A DNA stretch of 64,000 bases from Limnoperna fortunei (taxonomy: Eukaryota > Mollusca > Bivalvia > Mytilida > Modiolidae). The stretch's first letter is position 1. Each line of letters starts with the position of its first letter. A model generated the notes under the pieces. The model did not search any database, was not told where the DNA came from, and worked only from the letters and a program-made list of their open reading frames with translations. The translations under genes and the position numbers were made by a program. The stretch lies in assembly GCA_944474755.1 (NCBI GenBank), contig OX104120.1, positions 38,110,067-38,174,066 on the forward strand. The letters run 5' to 3'. Positions 22,471 through 37,387 of the stretch are shown in pieces.

Positions 22471-24645
22471 ATTGTCAAACCCAAGAATTCAAAGAGAAAA
22501 GTATATATTAATGACAGCGAACACGCCTGATTGTATTTTAGAGATGGATTTTCATGACCATAGAATTTCTTAATACAATTAACGTACAATAAACCATTAT
22601 ACTGTACCTCGATAGTAAAAAGCAGACTGGAAAAAGTATGTTTCAAAATGTTAATACCATACGCGGGTGCAGCTTGAATGTGGCAAACGATTAGGTGACA
22701 CGAGTCTACATCCAGAGAAAGGTCTCCGCAAGCGGCCTACCAAAGTTTAATAGTCGTGTCTCTTAATTCAAGCTCACTATGGTAGAAGAAATGCAAATAG
22801 TCAACAAACATAGAATTGTTCAGTGACAAAACATCATATTTATAGTAAATATTTGAAGTCTAGACTATCGTCCAGTTTTTCTTCTACAATAGGCCTCTTG
22901 CTAATTCTTACTCATTAAAATTCTAGTTTTCTGGACGAAAACGTGTTTGAATAAAACGACAGATATGTTGTAAATTAAAATGTGCATCAAATTTCATCTT
23001 TGGTATATTTTTGTTATTTTAAATTAATGATGATGCTGTAAATTGTGTCGTGACTAATTACCAAGGTTATTTTGTCTCATGTTTTTATTTAAAACACGCC
23101 GTTAAGTCAGATTTTTAAGACTTGTTTTAAGCCTTTTATGGTGGTGGTGGTGATGTAGAATCGCAGTAACAAGTTTCAATGCTGCTATATTGAGAAATAG
23201 ACCAATATTTCAAGATGTCTGCTACTTAATATTTTACAAATCCGGATTTCATTTATTCCACTCTTAAACTATATTTTTGGGAGTCCGGTTTTTTGTTCAT
23301 TATGGTACACTCTCCAAATATGAAGTCAACATTGATAAAAACATGATGTCACAATCGTGCATCTGAAAATAATCTCAAAAAATATTAAACAGTCAGCCAA
23401 TTTTGATTGTTATGTTAGACCAAAGGCACCTTGAGGTTTAAATTTAAAAAAAAATATTATACACAAATGTTAAAGCATTTATAAATGCACGATAAAAACA
23501 ACATTAGCATGTTTTCGAAAAAAATTCTATAGCTCTTGTATTCAGTGAAGGGAAAGGGAAAATGTTCGGAGCAGCCTTGCATTTCTTAAGTCTATAAGCC
23601 TTATACAAATGCATGCTATATATCTCCACAACACACGTATATGGTAGAAATATTGTCCCGCTATAAAACGCAAAAGATGGCAATACGTCGATAGATTAGG
23701 ATAGACAAACTCCTTGTCAAACAAAAACAATTAAAAAATACAAAGACATATTATAAAACATTAAATATTAGATTATAAAAAACACAGATAAATATGTCCT
23801 ACCGTTTTCACATCTTTGGTTATTCTTATTGCAATCTATATTGATGTCCTTTACTTCACCCGAATAATTTATGTGAGAAACATCACCAAACGTAGTATGG
23901 TTTTCATTTTAATTCATAGTAAGAGTGTAAATCTTCCGAATTTTAAACTTTAATTAGCTATTGGAATGTGTTCGTCTACTTACGTATATTAACTTTTCTT
24001 AACATGATTTGCGCGTAATTGAACTTCGATATTTTGTTTTGAGTCACTTTTATATGTCACTTACATTTGATGGGGTTTGTGTAATCATGCAAGCCATTAT
24101 TAATATTGGAAAAGTAATGGCAATGATTTTATAAACAAGTCGTTGTACGTGTTCGAGTGAATCAAACATCTTTGGAGGGAATATGATATTAAAAACAAAA
24201 TAAATGTTGATCAAAATCAAAATGACCCTGTCGCCAAAATCAAAATGACCCTGTTTTTCGGCTATTTATAGCCTTTGAAATGGTAGAATTCTAATTAGAA
24301 TGTCAGTGTATACCTATAGCTATGAAAGAAGAAATGGGTGATTAAAGCCTATTTATTTTAACATGGTTGAGCAAACGTTACTACATCCGCAATATTACGG
24401 AACACAGAGTATGCGACTCAAAAAAAATCCTCAGCTCTGTCATCAATATGCTTAGTGGAATCTTATAGTTGTTTCCTGGTCTGACTATAATATTTTAATA
24501 ATAATAGGACCTCCAAGAGTAATATTTCAGTTATATCACGTCCACATGTTTTAATAAACAGAAGGCAGTAAAATTTTTGCCGAAAAAGGTAAACTTTTTA
24601 ATCTAATTTTTTATTTAAATAATCTACCATGTTTTATAATGCTTT
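22471..24645. other. Gene-free AT-rich stretch
   Basis: No gene recognised; a short duplication (CAAAATCAAAATGACCCTGT twice) lies at 24213-24256. Confidence 0.4.
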
Positions 24646-24650
24646 AATGA

Positions 24651-24986
24651 TTCATTAGGACAAGAATTTACGACAAACGAGACGAATTTAATTTCAAAAT
24701 TATAAAGTTTCCTTACCTATGCAGCAATATTCCAGCTTCTGTTGATTACGGTGTCTATATTTCTCAATTGATCGGGTATGAAAGAGGTTGCAGCGATTAT
24801 ACTGATTTTTGCAAACGTCACCTATTTCTTCGGGATAAACTTATAAACCAAGATTACAAGAAAAAACGACTCCGCGCCTTTTATAAGTTTTACTATAGAT
24901 ACAAATCTTATTTGAAATTATGGTTGCAGATAGTTTTCCCAATTTTGAATTCCGTGTACAGTGAACGTGCTAAGATGATTGTCTGA
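24651..24986 (+). pseudogene. C-terminal fragment of a retroelement reverse-transcriptase protein
   Basis: The open frame reads RTRIYDKRDEFNFKIIKFPY, then LCSNIPASVDYGVYISQLI, YERGCSDYTDFCKRHLF, LRDKLINQDYKKKRLRAFYK and FYYRYKSYL. This series (YDKRDDFNF..VNFPFL.SNIP..P.YGVYISQLIRY.RAC..Y..F..R...L..KL..QGF...L...F.KFYGRY) is a pattern I recall at the end of many bivalve hypothetical proteins that carry reverse-transcriptase domains. The frame is open for about 110 codons and then diverges. There is no upstream catalytic domain, so it is a 5'-truncated, dead insertion. The exact retroelement class is unknown to me. Confidence 0.7.
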
Positions 24987-25109
24987 TACACCTATTACTG
25001 ACTAGTGGTATATGATACCCGTACACTTTAATCAAGTAACCAACTTACATTCTATAGTAATGAAATCGAGAGTTTTGGCATGCCATTAACCCTGGTTTAA
25101 CTCACCATT

Positions 25110-25330
25110 TGTTTTTAAATGCCTGTACCTAGTCAAGACCATTGCTGTAGTTGCGTTATGTTGGTTGTTGGTTGTGGTGTTTGCAGGTTTCTCGGACTTC
25201 GATTTGTGGATCGTCATTTTTAAACAGTTTTATCGGTGATCGGTATTTTGTTATTACCTTCATTTTAACTGTCGAATTTCACTTTATAGAGTTATAGTAA
25301 TTATTTGCTTTTCTTTTTACTGGCATTATT
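25110..25330 (+). repeat. Dispersed repeat fragment
   Basis: GGTTTCTCGGACTTCGATTT-GTGGATCGTC...TTACCTTCATTTTAACT matches the complement of 58886-59090 (GGTTTCTCTGACTTGAAGTG-TGGATTGTC). It is interspersed and non-coding. Confidence 0.55.
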
Positions 25331-27165
25331 CGAATAATCATCAATGTGTTGCGGATTTTCAAAAGTACAATTTTACATGTTAAATAAAACATCCTTAATT
25401 TGATCAATGATCAATTAGAGGAAAGACATTAGCATCTGTAAAAATAATAAATCTTTAGAAAACCAATTACCGATTTAACCTAACTATTTGGCTTAATTTG
25501 AAAGAAATTCCATTTAACCGGTATTTGTTCTAAATTTGTTGAATAGAAACATGATGTCCAAGAACCTATTATTGGATCAAAATAGAAATAGATAGTGTTC
25601 GCATTTGGTAAGTGAAAATAACAAACTTGCAAATCATGGTTCCAATTTGATTCGGATACAAAGACTAAACACGTTTAATCAAATGAGACATAGTGTTGCG
25701 TAGAGGATCAGCAAGAGTTACCATCTCACAGCCATTAAACATGTGTTTAAATAAGTGAACAGACACCTTCAGACATTTTTCTTAGAAATATCAGTTTAAA
25801 ATAAAACAATTTTTGCAAATTAAATAGCAATATTTTTACAGGAATAATTTATTTACTAACATGTAAAATTGAAAGACAAATTGTTTAGTTAGGATTTGTT
25901 GTTACAAACTGCTATGTCGTTTCTAATAAAAAAAATTTTGAGACGTTTTATATACGTGTCTACTTAATCATAATATTTTAATTATTTCAGGTATCTTATA
26001 TAATTTACTAGTATTTAATTTATCTGATCCTAAGCTATATTATTATCTTTAATTATATTTGAGCTCCAAACACAAACAGATCCCATACAACAACTCCAAA
26101 GTGCCATAACTTCGTCAAAAATCATCAGACTGGAACGAAATTCAATATTGATCTGTAACTCATTATGGTTGATACTCTTACCAAATATCAGTTTAATATC
26201 TCAAAGCGTTTGCAAGCGATGCCAGTGGTGAACTAAAGGAGTAATATCAGCAATAAACAAACACTATATAGTAAATTTAAATTGTAACTACCATTACAAA
26301 TACAGGTACAATCATGCCATTATATTCTTTGCAAAATGACAGTTTAAACAAAATACCAAACGCAAAGGAAAAAAAACAATCCACAAAGCCGAAATAGTGG
26401 AATAAACCAGGTTTATAGCATGCTGAACCTTTCGCTTTTTTTATTACTGCAGATTGTAATTTAGTGTGTTGGTGAAACGGTTGGGTATAATACACTTCTT
26501 GTCAGTAGATAGGTGTATATAATGATCAAGAAAGGTATTCGTGTGTATTTTTCAATTTGATTTTTTTCAGAAACTAGCCTTGTTACAAAACATACAATTT
26601 AAAGATGTCTTTCAAAGAGTTCCTGTGAATCAAAATGGTTTTACTAAACATCGACTAAATGCTAACCACATATAGATATTTTATCAGTAAACCAATATTT
26701 TATTAAATTTATGTGAATTTTGTTATTTATAACAATAACAGTTATTTCATACGTTCATTTGTTTACTGAAAAGTCGCTAACCAGTAACTATCTCTTTCTT
26801 ACCTTCATGTTATTAGTGAGAAGCAGCTAATTACTTGTAAACATATAAGCAATTTCTGTAACAATAGATTAAAGTTTTAACATAGACACCAAGACGATAA
26901 TTAAATTTGTAATGAAAAATTAAAATTGAGGGATAATAAATTTAGGCTTGACTTAAGTACATACCAGTAATCAGTATTTAAAAATATAAGCAGGATACAA
27001 AAACTTTCTAATATTTGGGAATAGATATTGCGTTTATGATTAAATTTTTAAAATGGTTTGTACATTTATTCCAAATTACATAAATGTAAAACAAAAAATG
27101 TTTAATGAGTAAATATAGCCTAATTTAAAACGACACAAGAAGATGCAATTATTTTGAAAAAAAAA
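25331..27165. other. Gene-free AT-rich stretch
   Basis: Nothing recognised on either strand. Confidence 0.4.
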
Positions 27166-27169
27166 TAGC

Positions 27170-27455
27170 AATTGATAAAAATAATCTATGTTTTTACTGG
27201 CTCTAATTCCAAAAAATAAATTTCAATGGTGCTTTTGTATTCTTTGTACTGTACACTTCATGTAAAAAAGCGTTATTTTCTGTGCTCGGCCGCTCTAAAA
27301 GCATCTCTTGAATTGATAAAAAAATCTAGATTTTTACTGGCTTTATTTCCGAAAATAAATGACAACACTCATTCTTTGTACTGTACACTTAATGTAAAAA
27401 AGCTAAATTGTCTGTGCTCTGCACCTCTGAACGTATCTCTATAAATCTAAATTTT
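27170..27455 (+). repeat. Tandem duplication, two units of about 140 bp
   Basis: TTTTTACTGGCT recurs at 27191 and 27331. TTCTTTGTACTGTACACTT-ATGTAAAAAAGC and CTGTGCTC recur with the same 140-bp offset. The open frame across both units is a by-product. Confidence 0.8.
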
Positions 27456-30380
27456 GAACTCTTATATAAAAACCTAACAGTTGGACAGGTTTAACGAGAT
27501 TTCAGTGACAGCTAGATGCTCGGTGTATGCTGAGTTATTATATTTATGTTCCTGCAAGTTACATTTTTCACAAAATGTTAATTATTACAATTCGATATTA
27601 AGTTATCAAGCTTATGTATACAAATACAATGTTCAAGACCATAGATACTATAGGATTCGTATGGCTTTACCCACAAAGTTGCCTATATCATAAGGGACTA
27701 ATGGGTTTGTCGCGTTATAATATTTAAAGCCTGGTAAAGCATTATACTTGTAGTGTGCCACCCTCCTTGCAGGATAAAACACTTTAGTAACTGTCAAGTG
27801 CATGTTTATTTAAAGACTTTTTTATCATCCATAGCCAAACTAGCAGTACTTTATACCTATACTTTTTTGGACTTGTTTCACCTTATTCCTACAATTGCTG
27901 CGTCATCTTTCCGTCCTAAATATACATACAACACTTCTTGATGTGCGTTAAGCGAACATTTAATCAAGCTTGTCAATAATAAAGGGCGGTACAACATATC
28001 TTACAAACAAAAACGAGTGTCCTATGACGAAGTTGTAATGATTTTCTTAAAATTATGACTGTTTGTTTTTTCTCACTACAAATAAGCAAAATGAATGAAA
28101 AAGTACAATAGCCTTAATCAAATTAACAGTTAAATTTTAGTACAAAACGATAAATAAGTAAGATAAGGGATGTTAGCCATACAAATGTTTATACGGGTTT
28201 ACATGATCAAACACAACCCTGCTGAAACCTAAATATATTCTTTACTTTGATTTCATTAAATTACGAGTTATTCAAAATGTAGTTAGGTTTACAAACGTGG
28301 TATTGTTGTACTGAGTTAGCTGCAAAACAAATAGGAAAAAAATTATACTTAGAGCTTAGGTGCACAAATTTTAAAATCATATCAAAACTAATAAAGAAAT
28401 ATAAGAAAATCGCAGTAATTTCACAATTTTCATCGTAAGACATTTGAAATAAAATTTTTAAAGGAGAGGTGTGGCAATGAATTTATTTATTGGGAGTACA
28501 TACAACTAAGTCAGTTCAACAGTCTCTCAAAAAACGTCAATTAAATTATGGGCAAATAATCTTAATGTGTCAAACATTTATTGTTTCTTGTTTTTATGAT
28601 TTTTTAATTATCTTGTTGAGAGTTTTCTTGGTGTTTTTGGGTATTTTGTTATTGCCTTATTACTAGCACAGAAAAAGTTTTCAATTTCAAATGTTACTTG
28701 AAGACATATTTGCTGCCTTGTTTTTTGAGCTCGAATGAACAGACTGATGTAAGTAATTGTAAACTTGTGTATTTTAAATACTCGTGTTTCTACATAATCT
28801 GTTATGTATAATAAAGCAACAAACAAGAAATTTTAAGGAGATTGTATCGTGTTAGACGTAGAATTAATATTACTATATAATATTCCAAGTAGAATGTCTT
28901 ACTTTACTTTATCTTAATTCGCCTGACCAATAACGTATCACATTGGCAAGTAAAAATATGTTCCTACTACTAATTAGTATTGAAATAAATTGCACAGTCA
29001 TATATCCGCGACAATCAACAAAATGGTATTACTATATATTATATCGCGTTTCGCTATATCAGTTATATTTCGGATTGCAAAGTTAGAGATAATTATGGTC
29101 GGGTTGAACATAAATTCGTATATAGTGTTAACCTGTATAAGTTTCTATAACGATGTAACAATCATATAAACGTGTAAATATAATAAGTGTTCCAGTATGA
29201 TTGATCAATTCCGGTTGCTTTTCTATAAAAACACTTAAAGAAGCCGTTCATTTTGAACAATAATTTACTTAGTAAGTAATTATGTCGTCTTTTTAGATAC
29301 AATCGCCACTGGACAAACCACAATAACTGTCAAGTAAAAAGGTCCGAATTAAATGATTTAGTTTTTTGTTTGTCACTGTTAGCAATTTTTGTTGTGGTTG
29401 TTATTATTTGCATATGATATGAAATAAATTAACTTAAAATTATCGTTGTATTAATAAACATTATCAATTTGGGCAACACTTATTGTATCCAGCACTCACT
29501 CTATTACAAATTATAATCAATGATAGTTGTTTTGGTTTGTACAGTGATTTAAGTAGTTATTTTTACGAGAAATTTACTTCTAATGACATCATTTGATGTC
29601 AATACAAACTAGCTGCAGTCGAGGCGCAATAAATGTCAGTGTGGTACAGAAATTAACAATAACGTCAAAATGTTTAGGCGTTTCTTGACCTACGATTGAA
29701 GTTGTTGTATCTGACTTCAGAAATAAAATAGATAAGAAAATGAAATTAAATTTTATTGGTTATACAATATCAATATTAAATATATCGACTTGAATAGAAA
29801 AATAAGTTAACCAATGAATAATACTACTTACAATCCGACTGACGTTAAAAAAATGAGGAGAAAAAACAAACTCCAATACACACCTGATGTTCAATTGATG
29901 CCCATGACCGGTAATGGTTTGACGGGTCATGAGTGACATTTTTAAATCATATATGCCACAATTTAAATTTAGATTGATGGCAAACAGAACTAATGGAGTT
30001 GAAGTATGGTAGAGCTCAACTTATTAATTAGTATCTTTTATACCATAAACTTAAGCTTATTGTAATTTAAAATAAGTTTACAATCACTACAGATTAGGTT
30101 ATTTATTTTGAAATTTTGTTAAAATGTTTTTTTAAGTTTATTGAAGTGATCTATTTTAGCACCATTAAACAGTCATTGTTCTACTCAAAACGCTTATCTA
30201 TTATACGTCAAAATAAAACAATTAAAATAGAAAATTTACAGTACCACAATATTTTCTTCATCCATTTTAAATATCTTTGAAACCCTAAATAATTATAGTG
30301 TTTTTGTACATTTAAGTAGCACTTATCTCACAGAATAGTGTATAATGAATGTTCGTTTATAACATACTATTACATGAAAA
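27456..30380. other. Gene-free AT-rich stretch
   Basis: No gene recognised; several 60-70-codon open frames lack any motif. Confidence 0.4.
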
Positions 30381-30960
30381 GAATTTTGCGTGTTTTGATT
30401 GGTCTCAAAACAGCTTTTGGGTCACAATAAATCACAACAGTACTAAAATTACATAAAAACAGGCTTAAACTGGTCAAAACCAGGTCAATAATGGATTCCG
30501 CTTGACTACTGGGCAGATAAATCTAATATTGACCTGGTTTTTACCAATTTAGTTCTTTTACTCTAACTGTTTTAATTTAACTATAAATTTCAAATTTAAA
30601 ATTGAATCATCTGTAGTTACAAAATATTTAACTTAATATAGTCCTTTTCAATATTTGAAATGTGATGAACCTGGAATTTCAGAATTATCAGCTAATCAAT
30701 TTCTAAAAATATTACGGATAACCAGCCTTACAACAAATACAAGATATAAGTCTATTTTTTAATGATGAAAGATGGTGATTTTATTAATGTAATAAAGCAA
30801 TGACTGACTTTGATATACGGTTGCCATCAGGATTTCTCAGCCGTCAAACTATCAATTTTGATCGCCTATCTGCTTGGTGAATATTACATTTTTTGTGGCT
30901 GATACATCGAAATAGCGACCTATACCAAAGTCATTACTTGTATAATATTACCAAAATATT
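30381..30960 (+). repeat. Interspersed palindromic repeat, copy 1
   Basis: Shares with 44790-45215 the start ATTACATGAAA..AATTTTG..TTTTGATTGGT, AATCGCAACAGTACTAAAATT-like text, GGTCAA..GGATTCCGCTTGAC, and the end TATCTGCTTGGTGAATATTACAT...GAAATAGCGACC. In this copy the central hairpin is eroded and about 250 bp of extra sequence is present. Confidence 0.7.
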
Positions 30961-33790
30961 TCCTTTATCGCTCAATTTTAAATACATATGAAACCCTAAA
31001 CTACTGTAACGTTTATGACACTTAATTAAAACGGTCATTTATCATAGAGAATAAGTGTATAATCAATATCTATTTATAGCATAATATTGACAGCTTTTTC
31101 ACATCTTTTTGGATTTATTCGATGACCAAAAATTAATCCTAACGTATGAGCGACATGATGATATCGATAATGTATTCGTATTAAGCTAAGTGCATGTACA
31201 ATATATTTTTATACTTGATTATACTTCATTATACTAAAACACGAGACGTGTGAACATGTTCATGTGAACAGAATGTGGTTTAATTCATATATTTAAATTT
31301 AGATATTAAACAATCACAAGACAAGACATTACAACTATCACCATGCCAATTTTCAACCCCTATGAAATTTGTTTTATATTTAAGTAAATAAACGAATGTG
31401 TACAAGCATATTGCAATGAAAATATGCGATTTTATTTGCTGTTTCCACCTCTTTCGAGGAAAATGTTAATAAACAGGCCGAGATATAAATCCCACGACAA
31501 CTGCCGACGGCAGTCATTATGTTCCGTTAGGTAATCTGTTTATGTTCCTTTCGTGTTATCAACACAACGTGAGTTAACTATAAACTGTTTTTTTTAATTA
31601 TTTTACTTTGCAGCATCAAACAAGAGATTTATAACAACTGTACAATTTGTGATGTAAATATAAAGTACGTTTTTCAGACTAGGCAGGGGATTTTTTCGAC
31701 ATTGTTCCTTTCGCACTGGTTCCCTGAGAAATAACTATCATGGCCATGTTCATTCAGGACATTGCCGTGCTTCTCTAATTGTTGTAAATTGAGGACAAAG
31801 ATGAAACTCTGACCAAATTGAAATAGAATGTATACCATATCGTACAATATATCTTACCAAGAAAATATGAAAAGGTACCGACGTATCTTCTGAGTTACAA
31901 AATGTGATAGATGTCATTTAATGCTATGGTGCAATCTATAGAAATTGGTTGTCTTATTCCTAATATAAATTTAAAGTATCATATAATTGTGTTTATTTTT
32001 GAAAGACAGAGGTAGCGTTTTCTTTTTTATTGTGCAAAACCGTATAATTTTCTGCAATAACGTAACATCGAACCAAGTAATTACTCAGAAAAAAGTGTTC
32101 TGTAAGACAGATTTCCCTGTTGTTTTTTTTCTATAAGAAGAACAATTAAAGACCGAAGGCGTAAATTTTATTAGCAATTCACTTCTCTAGTATATATGAC
32201 GTCTTATTAGATGTCAGCGACTTTGCCAATTCACAATAATGTGATGCTAATTGGCTTCAAGTCACCAATATGACGGTTATTTCAAGCTGCGAGCATGTCT
32301 TGTTGGTTTTTTTTTCTTATTATATGATGTTTGTAATATCAATTTATGTTTTATTCCTCTATTACAATACATTCATTTATATAAAAAAATGTACTCCTGA
32401 ATTATCTTAAATCGTGGTGCTGAGGCACTGAAACAAACGTTAATACGGTAAGAAAAATGTTTTTCTCGGCTTTTAGCACTTAACTTGTTTTTATGCTCCA
32501 ATAAAGAAACAGATTAGCAAAGTTTATGTATATAGATATATATATATACATATTGAATTTAGGAGATATTATTAATATTTCCCTCATGGATTAGAAAAAC
32601 ACTCACAATTTAAAGTGGACACATATATTGATGAACAGATGTATTTTTCAAAAAGGAAACAAATAAAAGCTAAATTTGATACGCAGTGCTTTGCAATTGA
32701 TGTGAAAGAACCGAGAAAACACCATAGGTGCACTCATGTGCTCCGGACGATTAAGCAGTGCCAGCCTCTAAGTATACACAGTCCAGTTACTCATTGTCAT
32801 TTCTTAGGAAAAATAAACACAACCCAGGGAAATTGTCAGATATCAGTTGAAAAATGTATTTCCAATAAATGATGGTAATGACAAAATACCGCTGACCAAT
32901 AATACACACATCAAGGTAAACTTAAGAACAATCAGCCAAAATACTAGCAACTACAGCAATGGTCCTTGATTGGTTCAGCATTTCAAAAGCAATTATTTAA
33001 TAAACCAATTTTAATAGTACGCAATACTGCAGTGTGTGAAAAAACAATGACATTAATTAAAATAGATCAAAGTGAGGAGCAAATTGATTATAAGACATCA
33101 AATAAACACTTTAGATTAACGTAAGGTTTATTTTAATACAAAAAATCAATTAAATGTTTGACTAAGATATGATATTTTAAAAGCTAATGATTAGATACAA
33201 CTTGCACCAAAGTTTAAAAACATGTTTTATGATTTGTTTTTATAGATTTTCATGGCGGTTATATTTTGTCGTTTTTTGTAATAATGTTATATTCTTTTAA
33301 CTTTTGTCGTTTGTATTATGACCAGGACAAATTATAATGTTTTCAGCACTTGTGATGTTCTTTTGGAATTTTATACCAAAGCTACTGATTAGCTAAAAAC
33401 TGTCGATATTTAGTTTATAACTACGGTATTTGCACCGTGTCATTGACTTTACACCAGTACAACCCTATTCAGTTATATAATCATTTAAACACAATTACAG
33501 TCTTGTCGTATTGCATACATCATTAAACAATATTTCATTTCAGTTTGATGGCATCCGCATTAATATATTTTGTACTTGATAAGTATTTAAAATTGTAAAT
33601 TAATCCATTATGTCTTCAATGATAATCATACGGCATATATACATTTGAATTGTTGTTCTTAATTGACCAATTTGTTCACTTATTACTAAATTGACAAATA
33701 GAAATATTATCGACATTTTTCCAACTATTTACTTTTAACTATTAAAAATAACTACCACTTGTGACACTTTCAAATAAATTGTGTTGAATT
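30961..33790. other. Gene-free AT-rich stretch
   Basis: An 85-codon frame at 32615-32872 (+) has Cys/His residues but no recognisable spacing or splice signals. Nothing else. Confidence 0.35.
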
Positions 33791-33794
33791 GTAA

Positions 33795-33910
33795 TGAACA
33801 GGCTGTTGTAATAAGAGACCAAGTACAAACCTGGGTACTAAGACGGTGCCCATAGCGTGAGTTACACAGCTGCCGGGTGGCGGATAATATGACAGATAGG
33901 AAATGCTATT
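33795..33910 (+). repeat. Possible R1-like 5' fragment
   Basis: ACCTGGGTACTAAGACGGTG...CTGCCGGGTGGCGGATAA is a GC-rich island resembling the 5' portion of R1 at 37400-37460. Weak. Confidence 0.35.
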
Positions 33911-36900
33911 TGCGATTAATGTTAACATGTTCTTATTAATGCAGCCTGCAAATATATAGACCTTAGTTCTCTGTTTGTGTGGTCAACGCTTATGTTTAAC
34001 AACGTATTTACAAACCAGATTGTTCTGTCAATATTAAAGTATTGTTTGTACAATTTTCAAATCTCTGACATAGGCAAATATGCATTTGCATTAACACCAG
34101 AGCATATTGCAGGAAGGGTGTTGGATAATGTTAAATTTGTTAATCTTTAACATTTTAAAGTTTACTGGTGTAATGGGCATGTAATAATAAAGATCTGTTC
34201 TAGCCATTGTATACATTTACATGTTATATTTAATGAGGAATATCATCAGGTGTTACCTTTTATAAGACTATGGCTAGGCAGACACAAAATTCAAATACAT
34301 TTCGATCTGCAATCTCGAGTCTGCCAACGATTTTGATTGACAATATATTTATAATTTTATAACGAAATTAAAATATATGAGATTTAATCAGACAATCTCA
34401 TATTATGATATGCTTGAGATATAAAGTGCAAATTTTAATATTATAAAGTACTGACAGAAATAAAACCTTACATTTCTGTAGTTTAGTTACATGATCTTAA
34501 ATACATTCAATATAAATCCTGCTTGGTTTTAACGAGGAAGTAAACTGGCTATTGCGCCAATTCAAACTATATTCGTAGATAAATGGTCAATGACATCATA
34601 TAGATATGCTGATTTATTACGTTCGAACAAAATACATTTTTTATTGATAAATTAATTTATAGGTAGATATCTGCCACAAAAATGTTTTGACATTTTATAC
34701 TCAATGTACACCGGAGATTTAAATGTTTTCTAACAGTCAATTGCAAAAAAGAGACCGTCCGTATGACATTTAATTTTCACGAAAGTCGTTCATTTAAAAT
34801 CAATTCAATGCTCGTCTTTGACGCATTTTAAAAAAAAAACTTTATACAAACTATGTTTGCTGGTCAAGGATTGCTGGACCTGTTGAAAATTGAACAATGT
34901 ACAAGTATTTGGTTTTGGAATTGTGAAATAATTAACATTGGCTTGAAAATTATTGGCACATGGATTACATTATCAACTAACATCCGATTCTATCAACGTT
35001 TCTTCATACCAAAGTCTTCGTTTTCAATAAACATTTATCTGTTTATGCTGCATGTCTAGGTTTTGGCTTTTGGTCAAATTTAGTTCTACGAAATCGTTGT
35101 AAGGTCCTAAGTACTAACTTTAAAGAGTGTTTTCTATTTTATATTTTTACATTTTAGAAATTTATTTCATTAAAAATTACCTAAATCTGACCATTATGCA
35201 CAAGTTTAATTATGAATTTTGAAATTTTATATGGCTAAATATTTTTCAAATGGTATTCTATACCTTTTGATAAACATTGCGATTTTGCTAGACCGGACGC
35301 TAATTGTCAACTTATAATTTACCCCGAATTTGTTAATCGCTATAGTTACACTTTCTCCCAAAGGCGACCAGAGACATTTTTGTGGGCTACAATTCTTAAA
35401 AATGAAGTTTTTCTGGACTTGACGATGAGTAGTATATAGAAGGGTTTCTAATACGTAGAAGACAGCGCTTATGCGGCCGCAGCACCTCGGCAAACTGGAT
35501 TTTCTTTATAAGATCGGATAATTACTCCTTGTTTGCGTTGTTCCTGTTTGTGTTATAATTTCATTGTCTCAATACAGATTTGTCACTGTGCTATCGTATT
35601 TATTCGTGTTGACCGATATTTTTGTATCCTTTTTGTCTTAATATAGACACAGATACTATTATAGAACATTTATTCTTGTAGTAATTTATATTCTTCTGTC
35701 AAGGTCCTGTTTGTTGCCTAAACCAAATCATATTAAAACAAATGATCCAAGCATTTAAGTACTTTCAAAATAACGAGAAGATACAAATTAAAAACTTGAC
35801 AATTCGTAAATTTTTGCATTGGAATATCATTCCAAAGAGTGTTTTTGCAAGTTATCTTAGCCATATAATGTGTTGTTGTATTTGAAACCGATGTTGTGTT
35901 TACTATTTATTTAATATACATTATACCCTTTAAAACTAATTAAGATACAAAGGTTGTTCAATTGTATGATGATTGAGATTTATTGATGAGCAATATTGTA
36001 GTTATTCTTGAAACACATGACAACAAACCAATGGAAAAACTGGGAACCGATTAAGTAAATAATCTGGTAATTTATTTTGACGACCATAAAAAGGTCATTT
36101 AAAATAGATAGACGTTTCAGTGTCTTGTACATTCAAGTTACTGATATGTTTCCAAGGGGAAACTGGCGATTTATTCATTTTCATTAGACCTTGTCATTTC
36201 AGCATAATATATTTAAATAAACTAACTTCTTTCATGAATAGAGTTCCATTATTTCTTTAAGAAGTATTTTTCAAAATACTGGAGTCAATTCTATATTAAC
36301 ACGATTATAGTGTAAAATATATATAATCATAGATATTGACCATTTTTATTATTGGCATTTTCATTGAGTAATTTATTTTCATTGTAGCTGTATAATAGAA
36401 TATGTTTAAATAAATGATTTAATTTAAAAGGTATTTGGAATCAAATGCGAAAATATTATTTTTAATATCGTAAACATTAATCTATAAAATGTATCTCAAA
36501 TAGACGTTTAATTGTAATTTTGTTATAAGTAAACAGGTTCTGTCTTAAATAAAGTGACCACGTTAAAATTAGGATTTCTACTAGGTCAATAGACTAAATA
36601 TCTTTCATCTTGCCAAATTCAGACCAGATATAAAAAAGCACGTTTGTATGATTACCGTTTGCCTTTTATTTTAGCTTGTTTTGCAATAATATTAAATAAG
36701 TGCTTGCACGAACGAAGAACATTTTAAACATGTTTTTGCTCTGCTTTTGTTTTACACGAATACTAATCGCATTTCATTTTAATACCGTTAGGTTAATGAC
36801 TGGTAAAGTAAATTTTCTCATCTGGTAATTTATTTATTCGACCCAAGTACTTTCTGTCGCCTTAAGATAGATTTCATTACCATTGAGCCAAGCCTTTAAA

Positions 36901-37387
36901 TATATCTATCAAACGTTACCATTACCAAGATATAAGCGTTGTATTTAAAGTTAGTAATATGTCATGTCCAATCCATTTCATTGTAATTTCATTCAAAAAG
37001 AGTAATCGCTATGTGAGTATATCAGTATAGTATTTTAATGTGTTTAAAAGTGTTAATTTGTATTTTGTGACAATGTTAGAAGACGAAAGATCGTTCAAAA
37101 TGGAGTTAAACTGGGAATGTGAAATCTAGATAAATTGACTTTTTGTCTTACCAAAAACAATGTTTACATTTGTTTGAATATCATTTGCTTTCTGTGACTA
37201 CAACATTAGGAACTATTGTATTAGGAAACACTTTAAGCCGCTAAAATTGTAGTTAAATATTTTAATGTGATTAACTAAGTATATTGTCCGATGAGCAACA
37301 TAGAGGTTATATTTATTTAGTAACACCCATACAAACAGAAAAACAGGTTATAATTGATAGGTTAAATATTTTGGTTGAAACATATTA
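33911..37387. other. Gene-free AT-rich stretch
   Basis: No gene or well-defined repeat recognised. Confidence 0.4.

Noticed and set aside
22257..22646. 129-codon hydrophobic minus-strand frame.
   Set aside because: T-rich dispersed repeat on this strand; no conserved motif, and similar text at 38550 and 53520 is not open in the same way.
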